A stretch of 59,035 bases of DNA, taken from assembly GCA_001931905.2 (NCBI GenBank), contig MSJI02000599.1:1-59035 (forward strand), written 5' to 3'. The position numbers and the translations under genes are program-made. Source of the DNA: Cladosporium sp. IMV 00045. Lineage: Eukaryota > Ascomycota > Dothideomycetes > Cladosporiales > Cladosporiaceae. The notes under the pieces are model-generated. The model made no database searches and was not told the origin of the DNA. It saw only the letters and a program-made list of their open reading frames with translations. Shown one piece after another: positions 20,042 to 30,353 of the stretch. Every line of letters starts with the position of its first letter. The stretch's first letter is position 1.

Positions 20042-22609
20042 TCATTGGTAAACCCGTTCTGAGTCTCTTAATGTGCTTTGCCCCACCGCAGCAACCCTCG
20101 CTTCGAAGCTTTGCAAGTGGTCCTGTAACTTCTCGGCAAGCTTTGAGCTTACATAGGAGCCTGTGTCAAGAGTATTGTAGCCTGCAACGAACAACTGTTC
20201 CCCATTTACATCGACATCTTCGAGAATCTTGAAGAGAGAGCATAAGCGCTCTTCGTTCACAAGCTTCTCGGCTCGCAACATGCGATCAACTTGCGCGGCT
20301 AGATCTGCTGCCTCTCCCCTCTTCACGACGGCCAGAGCAAGTCGTGCGAGGCAAAGTCCTACGTCAAATTCTTCGCCAGCTAACCGTCGGAGGCTCGGTA
20401 CAATCTCTTCTTGTCGCAAGAAGTCTTTGACCGTGCGATGAAGGCATGAGATACCGTGAATCGACGCCTCAAGCAGGTCGCCGCAGCGAGCATCGAGCAA
20501 GGTGCGCGCTCGACGGATATCGTCGTGAGTGGCAAAGCTATCGTTCGGTCGGACATGCATGTCGATAGCAAAGTCAGAATTGGAGATCTCTTGAGCAATG
20601 AGGTCTGGTGCGGAGAGCGGGAGCGCGTAATCTGCATGATACGCAGAGAGCAGAATCCGTGCAGATTGCAGTTTGTACACTGACTCTACACGCTCAAACA
20701 TTCTGCGGAAGAAGCCATCCAGGGAATCTGGCATCTCGCGTACTCGTGCCAGTAATATGTCCAGTGTGTCGTTGTTCTCGAGCCCCCGATGGAGGGAACG
20801 TCCAACGAGATAGACCCACAAAAACACGCCTTGCGCCTTACTGCAGACTTCTTCGACGAGGATCGTAGCTCCTCTAGGGTTCGATCGTTGGAACTTGACG
20901 AACAAAGTGCTGTCGCGCAGCGTGTCGCTGATATAGCGTCTGAGGTCCCCCTGAGTCAAGTTCTGTACAGCCAGCTGTTTCCTTTCGCTGTAGGCATTCG
21001 TAAATGTATTCCATGGCCTACTTGATACACAAAGCTTGAGGAAGCTTGGTGCGGCGATGTAATCCAGCAACTTAATGAGATCGCTTGGGTTGCCATCGTA
21101 CTCATCCAGCCCATCGATGAAGAGACAGAATTTGACGCCCAGATCTCCTTGTTGCCGCAAGACTCGCGTCATCTCAACAAGCTCTGCCAATGTCCATGGT
21201 ATGCCGCGTATGTCCGCTCTCAACTCCCAGAATCGGCGTGGTAGTACGCGAGGAAGCAACTCAGGGCATTGCTCAAATAGTTGATAGAGGATCGAGCGGA
21301 GCAGACCACGTTGGCTCTTCTGGAGTGTCGTCCCTGAGCACCAGAAGTAGTGATGTGCAATGACAAGCTGGTTCCCATCCGACCACTTTTTGAGTAGCTC
21401 TCGGGTACGGTGTTGACCAACGATGAACTTCATCAGCGTTGATTTTCCTGAACCTGGCTTGCCGGTGATCCAGTACAGACCTACTATCAGTGTTAGTATA
21501 TTTCTCGCTTCTTCCACCAGTGATCTGAATGTACGGACAATCGTCGCTCTTGGTTGCCCAATCCGTGAATCCTAGGTCTTGACTCTTGTGTACCCATTTG
21601 AACGTGTTGACGTGGGCCTCTGGGATGCAATCCTCTCTTGCGTGAATCTCTTCGTACTGAAGAGACGGCAGGATACGCTGGACCAAATCTGCAGATCGTA
21701 GCAAGGAAAGCGTCTTTTTCAGCGCACCAGGCACTTGCATTTGACTGTCGGCAAATGCGATGCGATCTGCAACCGGTGCGGAAGCATCCATCTTTGCATC
21801 TGAGCATATCTCAATGATTGCATTTTTTGAATTCTCCAAAGTTGAAAGTCGTTCGGAGGCCTCAGCGCGGATTGGAGATGTCTTCAGAGCCTGAAGCGCT
21901 TGGTTCACGTTTTGGCTAAGCAATGAGCGTCAGTCAAAGGACTTGTATCAAGTGATCGAGAGCATTACTATTGCAAACCTGCCAAATGAAGAGTGAGCGG
22001 CTGTTGAATGGCTTCCAACTGCCTCTGCCATTTTCGTAATGTTGGAATCTTGATGACTGTCTTGAGTGTCGGAAGAACAGTATCACGTTTTCTTTTACGC
22101 TGTGTTGGCTGAAGCGAGAGTTTCTGAAGACCAGCAATCACATCATCGGCTAGCATGGAGGCTTTGTCGATCAAAGGATTTTCAAGGTTGACCTCCTCCG
22201 GCCTGGGCGCTCGCAAAGGTGCGAAGTCTGACTCGTCATCTATTGAGCTATCGTAGCTGCTTGATCTTTGGGACCGATGTGAGTTGTGGTCCGGTTCTGA
22301 GTCATCATCTGATTCGTTGTCTGAAGAATCGCTGGGGAGAAGTGGGCGGGGCTTCGGATTCGCCGCTTCTTTCTCTTCCTGCTCCCATATCTTCAGATCT
22401 CTCTTGTACTTAGCGTAATCTTCCTGGTGCTGCTTGGCCAGTATGTTGCAAAGATTCTTTGTGCTTTCCGCCACGGCCTGAAGCCGTGCATTATCCGCGG
22501 TAGATCCATTACTAGCAAGCTCGCGGCCTGTCTTAATCACTGAACAAGTGAAGGTGATGAGATCAGCGATATTGGCGGCGAGGCTGAGCGACGTCAAGGG
22601 GTCCAGCAT
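20042..22609 (-). CDS. NACHT-domain NLR-like (STAND) protein
   Basis: Three exons (21969-22609, 21518-21915, 20042-21480) give 825 residues. The N-terminal helical domain opens MLDPLTSLSLAANIADLI, a common start of fungal NLR-type proteins, and carries a Ser/Asp-rich acidic insert (about 90-150). The linker has HVNTFKWVHKSQDLGFTDW. NACHT follows at about 347: GLYWITGKPGSGKSTLMKF (Walker A), FCLFIDGLDEYDG (Walker B, 464-474), then CVSSRPW. The C-terminus (about 600-825) is helical; I see no ankyrin, WD40 or TPR repeats. The first intron splits a TAG between exons. The second is only 37 nt and may instead be a frameshift. Such proteins act in non-self recognition and regulated cell death in fungi; its specific role is unknown. 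Confidence 0.85.
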
Positions 22610-23361
22610 CGTTCAACAGCTGGGAACTCGTTTGACTTTGGTAGGAATCTGTGCGCAGAAGTACTCTTACGAGTGCAGCAGGTTGAAATGTGAAAAGATG
22701 GTCACCAGGCTTTCGTCCGTAGCGTGGGAGCCATCTCGTTCTTGTATTGAGCACAAGTGAGGCGCAGCGGTTTCGCTGCTACTGCACATCCTCAGCTTTT
22801 ATGTGGCTTGACGTGGTGCTGCGCCCAGGGTGGATGCGTTGGGAATGCCCATGTCGCAAGGTCTCTCATCTGTGGTTCTCAAAGAGAGAACTGCTGTACA
22901 TCCATTGTATCGGTACGTTTTCGCTGGGAGCACATCACAGGATCAGTCTTGTGGAACAGCGCATCCATATCATGATGAAGAATCTGGCTACAAGCGCCTT
23001 CATATGTGCAATTGTCGCCCAACAAAGCCAAGAGTGGCATTGCTATTCCGGCGCCATTGTATCACGCGCACGCGCGGGCATGCATGTCAGCCACGTTTCA
23101 CGCTGATGAGTGGGGACGAATGCGGGAAGATCGGCCCCAGGCGTTTCTGAAGCGAGATGCTTTCTTCCTCCTGACGACATTACTTGATATTTTGCGTTAC
23201 CTGATGAACAAACACGTACGACTATAATTCGATGAGTCCCGCCCAGATTTGGCCATTTTCACTTTCGTTGATAATGACAAGATCCCAGCGTGTTGAATCA
23301 CCCTTTGCATAATGGCTGCCCCAGTGCTACCTGCATGTGCGAAGAAGTCCTTCCTAATCAC
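22610..23361. other. Intergenic: NACHT gene upstream region
   Basis: Short overlapping ORFs only. It contains the NACHT promoter side and the 3' flank of the esterase gene. Confidence 0.5.
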
Positions 23362-24348
23362 TCAAAGCTTGAATTCCTCAATGGCACGCAGCCTATTATT
23401 CATGGCATTCTCAACAATCCGAGCACCTGCTCCCATGGATTCGAAGTCGTGAGGCAAACCCGGATACACATGCAATTCCACCGGAACCCCTTCTGCGACC
23501 AATCTGGCAGCATATTCGATGTCCTCCTTTAGGAAAAAGTCCAGATGACCAACGTCGATGTACGTTGGAGGAAGGCCCTTAAGGTTCTGTGCACGAGCAG
23601 GAGCAGCGTATTGGTGCCCAGCCACCTCGTGGTCTTGACCTGCAGCCTCTCCCAGCAATGCACCCCAGCCAGTCTTATTGTCGTCCGACCTCCATTTGGT
23701 GTACTGTTCAATATTTGGTTGAGGCTGCAAGTTCCGATCGTCGAGCATGGGATGGATGAGCATCTGATATGCTATTGGAGGCGACAGCCCTTTATCGCGG
23801 GCCATGAGGGTGATTCCTGCCGCAAGGCCGCCACCAGCACTCTCGCCTTGCACCATGATACGATTGCAATCGACACCTAGCTCGCGGGCGTTCGCATAGA
23901 GCCATTTAAGCCCTGCGTAGCAATCAGTGACTGGCACAGGGTGTGGATGCTCGGGAGCTAGTCGATACTCGATTGAGAATATCGGTAAGCAATAGCTTCT
24001 TGCTCTAGCTACGATCGCAGGAGTGAACGATGCGACACTGCCAAGGATCATTCCACCACCATGTACATGATACAGTGCTGGCGAGGCTCCGGTGGGCGCT
24101 CCATTCGGACGGAATTCTTTAAGCTCGATGACTGTCCCATCCTCAGTGCAGATCTTGTGACTGCGTTGCTCAATGTCGGTCGCTGACGGTGTCATAGAGA
24201 GCAATTTTTGGATGCGGAGATCGTATCGCTCACGCCGCCCGGCAACATCGCCAACCGGAAGGCCTGGCAGAATGGCCCCCATCTCGCCGAGTCCAGCGAC
24301 GATTGTGGCGTACTCGCGATCGAGTTTGAACGCATGCAATTGGGCCAT
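23362..24348 (-). CDS. Alpha/beta hydrolase, hormone-sensitive-lipase family esterase
   Basis: A 328-residue intronless protein from MAQLHAFKLD; an in-frame ATG at 24378 would add ten residues. The oxyanion motif YHVHGGGMILG and the nucleophile elbow GESAGGG mark the HSL (family IV) group. The acid lies in DVGHLDFFLKED and the histidine in PGLPHDFE. YRLAPEHPHPVPVTDC is also typical. There is no signal peptide, so it is probably cytosolic. Likely substrates are small acyl or acetyl esters. It lies tail to head with the sugar transporter, 0.5 kb away on the same strand. A link to pectin-derived esters is only suggested by the neighbours. Confidence 0.9.
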   Translation of the reverse strand: MAQLHAFKLDREYATIVAGLGEMGAILPGLPVGDVAGRRERYDLRIQKLLSMTPSATDIEQRSHKICTEDGTVIELKEFRPNGAPTGASPALYHVHGGGMILGSVASFTPAIVARARSYCLPIFSIEYRLAPEHPHPVPVTDCYAGLKWLYANARELGVDCNRIMVQGESAGGGLAAGITLMARDKGLSPPIAYQMLIHPMLDDRNLQPQPNIEQYTKWRSDDNKTGWGALLGEAAGQDHEVAGHQYAAPARAQNLKGLPPTYIDVGHLDFFLKEDIEYAARLVAEGVPVELHVYPGLPHDFESMGAGARIVENAMNNRLRAIEEFKL

Positions 24349-24853
24349 CCTCGCGGTGTCACAGGATCGCGATTGCATGTGGTTGCGACTGAAATCCCGA
24401 AACAATGTTGACGACGATCCATCAAGCTCAGAATGAACGGGTCTGCATCTGATGAGCCTTTCATACAGACATTAACAAGGATAAGAGCTTCGGGAGCTGT
24501 CAAGCATCTAACGATTGCACGCCCAACCGGACATCAAACCGACATCATACGGACATTTGTCTAGAGCCGCACGATGGGCAGGGCAAATTCCGATCCGATT
24601 GGTGGAATGTCAATTCTGCGCAGTCCTGGATCAAGACTAAAAGAGATCAAGTCAACAATGGACGGTGCAGGCTTCCCGCAGCCTGAGACTATGACACATT
24701 GTTGCGGAGGGACTTCTTACTGTAGAACGTCCCGACTCTTCTGCCAATAAATACTATTGACCGCACTAAGAGGTAAAAGCAGATGTGACACACAAAAAAA
24801 AGCATGCGTATTGCACAGAAATGGTATCCATGGAGTGCTCATTGTATGGGTAC
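24349..24853. other. Intergenic: esterase upstream region
   Basis: About 500 bp between the esterase start and the transporter stop codon, same strand. No other feature seen. Confidence 0.5.
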
Positions 24854-26609
24854 CTAAGATCTAACCTCCTGAACATGCTCTACATGCGACTTGTCAGAAG
24901 CCTTCGCAGCATCGGCGTTGTGCGGGTCGTCAATTCCCATAAGATCGCCACCCTTGTCTACATGGTTGACACCGCCGAACTTAGCGTCCATCTCTTCCAA
25001 CATGACACCCTTAGTCTCTGGGATGAAGAAGTAAACGAATGCCGCAAGCAAGACGTTGATACCAGCGAACATGTAGAAGGCATAGAAGCCACAGTTCTGC
25101 GAGGCACGTTAGATCCTGCAGCAATCAAGGGGTGGGACTTGGTCTTACCGTGAGGAAGGTCGGAAAAAATTGATTCACGATCAGATTGGCAATATTTTGC
25201 GTCTGCGAAGACATGCCTACCGCTTGAGCACGAATGTTCATGGAGAACACCTCGGAGGTCCAGATCCAGACCGTAGCGCCCCAAGACGGCTTGTAGAAGA
25301 AGATGAAGAGGAAGAGCAAAAACACGATCGAGATGGCCACGGGATGCGATTTGGCTCCTCCAGGGAGAGTCGGTGTCTGCGTCTCTACCGTCGCAACAAC
25401 CAACATGCATGCCGCCATGCCGATACCACCGACGATGAAGAGGAAGCGACGGCCAAAACGGTCAACAGTCCAAGTGGCATTGAGTGTGAACAAGATTCCA
25501 AAAGTCGCATTGAGGGCGTTGATCAATGCAATAGTAGAGGCGCTTTTGAAGACTTTCTGGTAGATCTTGGTGGAATAGCTGTTGAGGGAACCTTGACCAG
25601 TGATCTGTTGGCCGGCGTTGATGATGAACGCAAGGAAAAGACGCTTGCGCACGGATTTGTCCTTCCATAGAGCGGAGTAGGTCGAGGATATGGCCTCCTT
25701 CTCGAACTCGATTGCCTCACGGATCATGAGAAGTTCATTTTCGACCTCTTGCTCTGAGTCTCGAACACGAGAAAGAGAGCTGCGAGCACTCTCGGATTTC
25801 CCCTTCTTGACATACCAGCGCGGAGATTCGGGGATGAATGGTGTCTGGGCAACGATCAGGATAGGCACAAGTAACTGGAAGATGACGACCATCTTCCAGT
25901 CCCATTCTCCAAGGCTGCCACTGAAGGCAATGTTCTTCTGGCAACCATAGTTTACCCAGACTGGACGATCTGTCAGCGTTCGCGGCGATGGCTTCGGATA
26001 TGTCACTGTTACTAACAGCAAATGAATGAGCCTACACTGTAGAACGTTTGCCATAGTGACATGATCTTGCCACGAATCTCTTGGGGTGCTAGCTCTCCGA
26101 TGTAGATAGATCCTGCGGCTACAACGAATATTAGTTGCTTGCTTACTGTAACAGTGCTTCAGGGCAACTTACTCAAAGCCAACCCTTGACCAACACCAAT
26201 GATGATTCTGCCCGCCATGAACATGCCGATGTTGCCCTGCGGCGCAAAAGTCTGCAGTAGAGTCGAAATGATGACAAGGATGGCGCCGATGCCCATACCA
26301 GCGCGACGACCAAGATAATCGGCCACTGGTCCACCGAAGAAGAAACCCGAGATGATGGCGCCAACAGTATAAACCGTGTTGATAAGGCCAATCATGTTAT
26401 CATCGGGATCGTTGAACCATGCTACCCAGTGCTTTGATCCTTGGACGGCATTGTAGACGGAAGCATCGTAGCCGTAGAGGACCATACAAGAGGCAGCAAC
26501 AAGGGAGATGTACCTGTACACTTGGTCAGACACAGTCAGAGATCATACCATGGAGTAAACATTACCAGTTGTATGCTCGAGTTGGCGACATTCCAAATTT
26601 ATTAGGCAT
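24854..26609 (-). CDS. MFS sugar transporter (SP family)
   Basis: Five exons (26566-26609, 26173-26513, 26017-26118, 25149-25960, 24854-25096) give 513 residues. The tiny first exon encodes MPNKFGMSPTRAYNW. Family marks are GYDASVYNAVQGS, ADYLGRRAGM, AGRIIIGVGQGLAL, ELAPQEIRGKIMS, PESPRWYVKKGK, VDRFGRRFLFI and PETKGVMLEEMDAKFGG. Twelve membrane spans are expected. Plasma-membrane proton symport of a hexose, disaccharide or sugar acid is the usual role; I cannot fix the substrate. It is divergent from a GH28 exopolygalacturonase across 821 bp, which makes galacturonate or an oligomer a reasonable guess. All joins use standard GT-AG introns of 48-59 nt. Confidence 0.93.
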
Positions 26610-27430
26610 GGTTTCGAGTGCCCTGCCGTAGGGACTTTCGGTCGATGACAAAGGAGTTGAACGATCTTCGAAGACACTCTGGTATGTTGCAGGTCAACCC
26701 TTGTGCTTGTTCTCCTGTCCGGGGCCTCCTCAGATCTCCAGGAAAGCTGTGGGTCATCATATATAGGACATGAGTACGTGCTTCACCATCCACGAGGCCA
26801 TCCATCGAATGGCTGGTCACATGCGCCTCCATGTGCCGATTCCACCAGTGAGCTTGCAGCTAAGCTTTAGCCCTAGATCTTGTCCATCAAAGCTAAGCAT
26901 GAATACTTCAAAGAAACTCCTTGGCTCCATGTACATCAAGCCTCGCAAATAGAAGTCAAGCCTCGCCACGGCGTCAACGCTGTCTTGGCTCATGCTTTAC
27001 ACGATCAATGTCATTATTTGCACCGGTGTCAATCAATCAAAATATCTTTTCTGTAGGTACTCTGAGCTGTCAATCAAGCTGGATGTCTGCTTGACACTGT
27101 TCAGCCAGTAGAACGTGATTCGCGGAACAACTAGCGCCGTAGAACCAGGAAGGCGTTGCGACGCCAACTCAAATTCGATGTTCGGCAATACCGGGACACT
27201 CGAGTTCGTTTTGGCTTTCACGGACAAAATCCTCTAGCACGGAGAAAGATTTCCCCATGGGAAGGAGATCTCTAATGCATTGTGGAGAGCCTCTACTTCT
27301 GCGGGCCAAAGACAGTAACCCACATGTTGGCCAGGACTGTTCTGCAGCCCATTTATCATGCGTGGTGCTCGGTGCACATTTTGTAGCCAACGATCACATC
27401 TTCCATCAATACGAAATCCATTCAGCCACG
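26610..27430. promoter_or_regulatory. Divergent promoter region, transporter / exopolygalacturonase
   Basis: 821 bp between the two start codons. TCCACCAGT at 26841-26849 differs by one base from the galacturonate-responsive element TCCNCCAAT described in Aspergillus niger. A one-mismatch hit is weak evidence. No other site claimed. Confidence 0.4.
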
Positions 27431-28869
27431 ATGTTGACATCTCTCATATTGGGGCTTCTTCAAGCCACAGGCACCTTCGCCACCTGGACTGCCTATCAGG
27501 AGTACGTGCAGAGCCACAACATGAAGGCTCGAACACACGAGAGCAACAGACCATCTCTGGCGTACTCGCCACAACAGCCATACAAGAAGATGCACGATTC
27601 GCCGAAACGTCACAAGAAATGTGTTGTCAATAGTCACAATGATTTCAAAACAGACGACTCGTCTTACATCTTACATGCCGTGAAGAAGTGTAACGATGGA
27701 GGGCATGTTGTATTCCCCGAGGGGATCACGTATGTCATTGGCACTGCTTTGGATCTGACTGGGTTGAAGCATATCGATATTGGTGTGTCCCTGTCCTTGC
27801 GAATGATGTGCTAAGTCTCATTAGTGCAATATCAACAATGCTTTACTGACACATCGTATCTTCAGACATTCAAGGTTATGTTCAATTTTCTAATGATACG
27901 GACTACTGGCAGGCCAACGCCTTCAATCAGACTTTTCAAAATGCCACCACCTTCTTCCAACTCGGAGGTACAGATGTGAATGTGTACGGTGGCGGCATGC
28001 TCGATGGCAATGGTCAAGCATGGTACGATCTCTACGCTGGGGATATCTACATCCTCCGGCCTATTCTCTTTGGCGTCACTGGAATTCGACAGGGCTCGAT
28101 CTCAAACCTTGTGTTCCGCTATTCACCTCAGTACTACAATTGGGTTGCCAACAGTGAGAGCGTCACATACGACAACATCAACATAGCCGGCGGCAGTCAA
28201 AGTACCAACCCGGCGAAGAACACCGATGGCTGGGATACCTACCGCAGTACCAACATTATCATTCAAAACAGCGTGATCAATAACGGCGACGACTGCGTCA
28301 GCTTCAAGCCTAACAGCACTGAGATCATTGTCCAGAACTTACACTGTAATGGAAGCCACGGTATTAGCGTTGGGTCGCTTGGCCAATACAAAGGCGAGAC
28401 CGACATAGTCGAGAACATTTTTGTTGCCAACATCACAATGGAAAATGCGTCTGATGGCGCACGAATCAAGGTGTGGCCTGGAGCACCTGCTGCACTCTCT
28501 GGTGACCTCCAGGGTGGTGGAGGTGCCGGCCGAGTCAACAACATCACCTACGATGGCATGTTTGTTAAGAACGTCGACTACGCTGTGGAGATCACTCAGT
28601 GCTACGGGCAAAAGAACCTCACGCTCTGCAATCAGTTCCCGTCAAATCTCACAATCAGCAATGTCAAGATGACAAACTTTCACGGCACTACCAGCGATAA
28701 ATATTCTCCATACTCTGGATACGTCGTCTGCTCGAGTCCAACTGTGTGCAAAAACATCACTATTGATGATATCGATGTCGTTTCACCGGCCGATGCGACA
28801 AACAAGTTCAAGTGCGGCAATGTCGACACAGCATCCTTACATGACATCAACTGCACCTCTGTTGTCTGA
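27431..28869 (+). CDS. GH28 exopolygalacturonase, secreted
   Basis: Two exons (27431-27782 and 27866-28869) joined over an 83-nt intron (GTGTGT, ACTGAC branch, CAG) give 451 residues. Residues 1-18 are a signal peptide. The four GH28 signatures are present in order: NTDGWD (about 236), NNGDDCVSF (256), [11 protein letters not shown] (282) and RIKVWPG (317). The paired Asp residues act as catalytic acids in the family. The early PEG-type segment ([12 protein letters not shown]) and overall length fit the exo-acting branch, which releases galacturonic acid from pectin ends. Many N-x-S/T sites suggest N-glycosylation. It is divergent from the sugar transporter. The start at MLTSLILG gives the cleanest signal peptide; frames upstream lack support. 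Confidence 0.93.
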
Positions 28870-29297
28870 GAAGGCACTGTCAGCTCAGGGTTTCAATCTG
28901 CAAGCAAATGGAATGGCCGTCTTCGGGGGCATTGTAACGTGTTGAAACTTCGAAATGAATTTCAAGCACCAGCACATAACTCAATGTAGCACGCCAAGTA
29001 ACGTAGCAAAAAGAATCGATTCCATGAAGACAAGTTTCTGACCAATCTTTGGGATAACAAGTCGCTGCGCATGTGCTAAACTCAGCCAAACCCGTTCGTA
29101 GGTTTCATGTTAACTGGCCTCAAGAAGTTGCGATGGGGCTCATGGCTTCTCTCTTCAAGTCGCACCTAGAAGCGTCCCACGTAAACGTTTTTAAATAGCC
29201 ACAGAAAGCACACCGAGCACCTGAATGCTTCTGGGCACGAAGCATGCTGGAACATTTGGAATGAAGCAGTAAGCGTTGCACAATTGCTCGCCTTTAT

Positions 29298-29315
29298 CGA
29301 TTGATTAATCAATCG
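29298..29315 (+). repeat. Perfect 18-bp palindrome
   Basis: CGATTGATTAATCAATCG equals its own reverse complement. It lies 80 bp before the 5S gene and may be a homodimer binding site; this is inference. Confidence 0.6.
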
Positions 29316-29365
29316 CAACTCGTCAGATGCCTAGAGCGGAGCATCTTCCTCTCAATTTCAAATGT

Positions 29366-29374
29366 TATATAAAA
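29366..29374 (+). promoter_or_regulatory. TATA box of the 5S rRNA gene
   Basis: TATATAAAA at -29 to -21 from the first base of 5S. Filamentous fungal 5S genes are dispersed and depend on an upstream TATA element at about this distance. Confidence 0.7.
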
Positions 29375-29394
29375 TTTTTTTGCAATCTCTGAAT

Positions 29395-29513
29395 ACATAC
29401 GACCACAGGTCAGTGAAAACTGGGCATCCCGTCCGCTCTGCCATACATAAGCACTGAACCGGGCGACTAGTACTAGAGTGGGTGACCATCTGGGAATCCC
29501 GCCTGTTGTATGT
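29395..29513 (+). rRNA. 5S ribosomal RNA
   Basis: 119 bases from ACATACGACCACAGG to TGTTGTATGT. The ends ACATAC and GTATGT pair in helix I. The conserved GGGCATCCCGTCCGCTC and the internal control region GTGGGTGACCATCTGGGAATC are present. It stands alone between protein genes, as usual for dispersed 5S in Pezizomycotina. Confidence 0.95.
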
Positions 29514-29541
29514 TTTTCTTTTTTTTCTTTTCTTCTTTTTT
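29514..29541 (+). terminator. Pol III terminator, T-rich
   Basis: Several T runs (T5, T9, T6) directly follow the 5S gene, the normal Pol III stop signal. Confidence 0.8.
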
Positions 29542-30067
29542 GCTAACATCGTCGATTTCTCCATTTCAGGGCTTCAGTGGAAAAGTCCAGGTTCTTATGT
29601 AGGTCCATGTTAAGAAGCGCGTGTTCTGGGGATCCGAATGATTGCTTTGGCCAGCTTCAGCCGAAGTCGAGACCCGCCACGATGGCGAATACTACGCCTC
29701 ATTTCATTCCTGGCGACAACACGGCATGCGATTTACCTGCGATATACAGACGACGACACGAGCAAGAAGAATTCCACGCTAAAGAGTCTGACATATGGCA
29801 TTATCCTGCTGAAGCCCAGTAGACTGGTGCTGAGTTCAGACCAGATGAATTTGAGCGTACACACAGAACTCCAATGGAGATGTCTCACATGGGGGGTCTA
29901 TCGTTCGAAAAAATTGATCCCTATTGAGGCTCAACTGCTTCGCCCATTCCCATCAGAAGAGAAAGAGTCCTGAGGACCCTGAACAGGTGTCATCTCAACC
30001 AAAAGCTGAAAGGTAAAGCACATATCGTTACGAACGGCACCCATCCAAGAAGTACTGGGCCTCCTCC
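29542..30067. other. Intergenic spacer
   Basis: Small plus-strand ORFs at 29577-29973 show no family features. No RNA gene or repeat seen. Confidence 0.5.
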
Positions 30068-30346
30068 CTAGGAAAGCACATATATCCGCAACTTGAGGCC
30101 ACCCTTTCCTGACGCTTTTATAACGGCGGACCCGACCAAGCAAATAATCGCAAAGAAACTCCAGAAAATGAACTTGAAAACTCCTGACTGCATCAAATGG
30201 TCGACGATCGGGTCCCTCGCGTCGACTATGTCGTCCTGGAATTTTTTCTCAAAGTCTGGCGGGTCGTTGCCGAGGAGCACTGACGTCAGGTCAATGTCGC
30301 GAGCTTGAGGCGGTTCTATTATCGCCGGAGAATCGTCAATGTGCAC
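30068..30346 (-). CDS. Probable last exon of the multipass membrane protein
   Basis: An open segment of about 92 codons beginning with GTG, not ATG: acidic (DDSPAIIEPPQ, NDPPDFEKKFQDD) then one membrane segment (FIFWSFFAIICLVGSAVIKA). It directly follows the main exon in another frame. A TACTAAT branch point lies at about 30391, just before the frame change, so it is most likely spliced to the upstream gene. I could not fix the donor. Confidence 0.5.
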   Translation of the reverse strand: MHIDDSPAIIEPPQARDIDLTSVLLGNDPPDFEKKFQDDIVDARDPIVDHLMQSGVFKFIFWSFFAIICLVGSAVIKASGKGGLKLRIYVLS

Positions 30347-30353
30347 TCCATTG

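Larger units (their letters stand above)
28870..29394. other. Intergenic: GH28 3' flank and 5S upstream region
   Basis: Contains the 18-bp palindrome and the 5S TATA box listed separately. No gene seen. Confidence 0.5.

Noticed and set aside
26841..26849. Possible galacturonate-responsive element as a firm site
   Set aside because: One mismatch to the nine-base consensus; too weak to list as a feature of its own.
30068..30346. Stand-alone small membrane protein
   Set aside because: It starts only with GTG, and a branch point just upstream fits splicing to the preceding membrane-protein exon.
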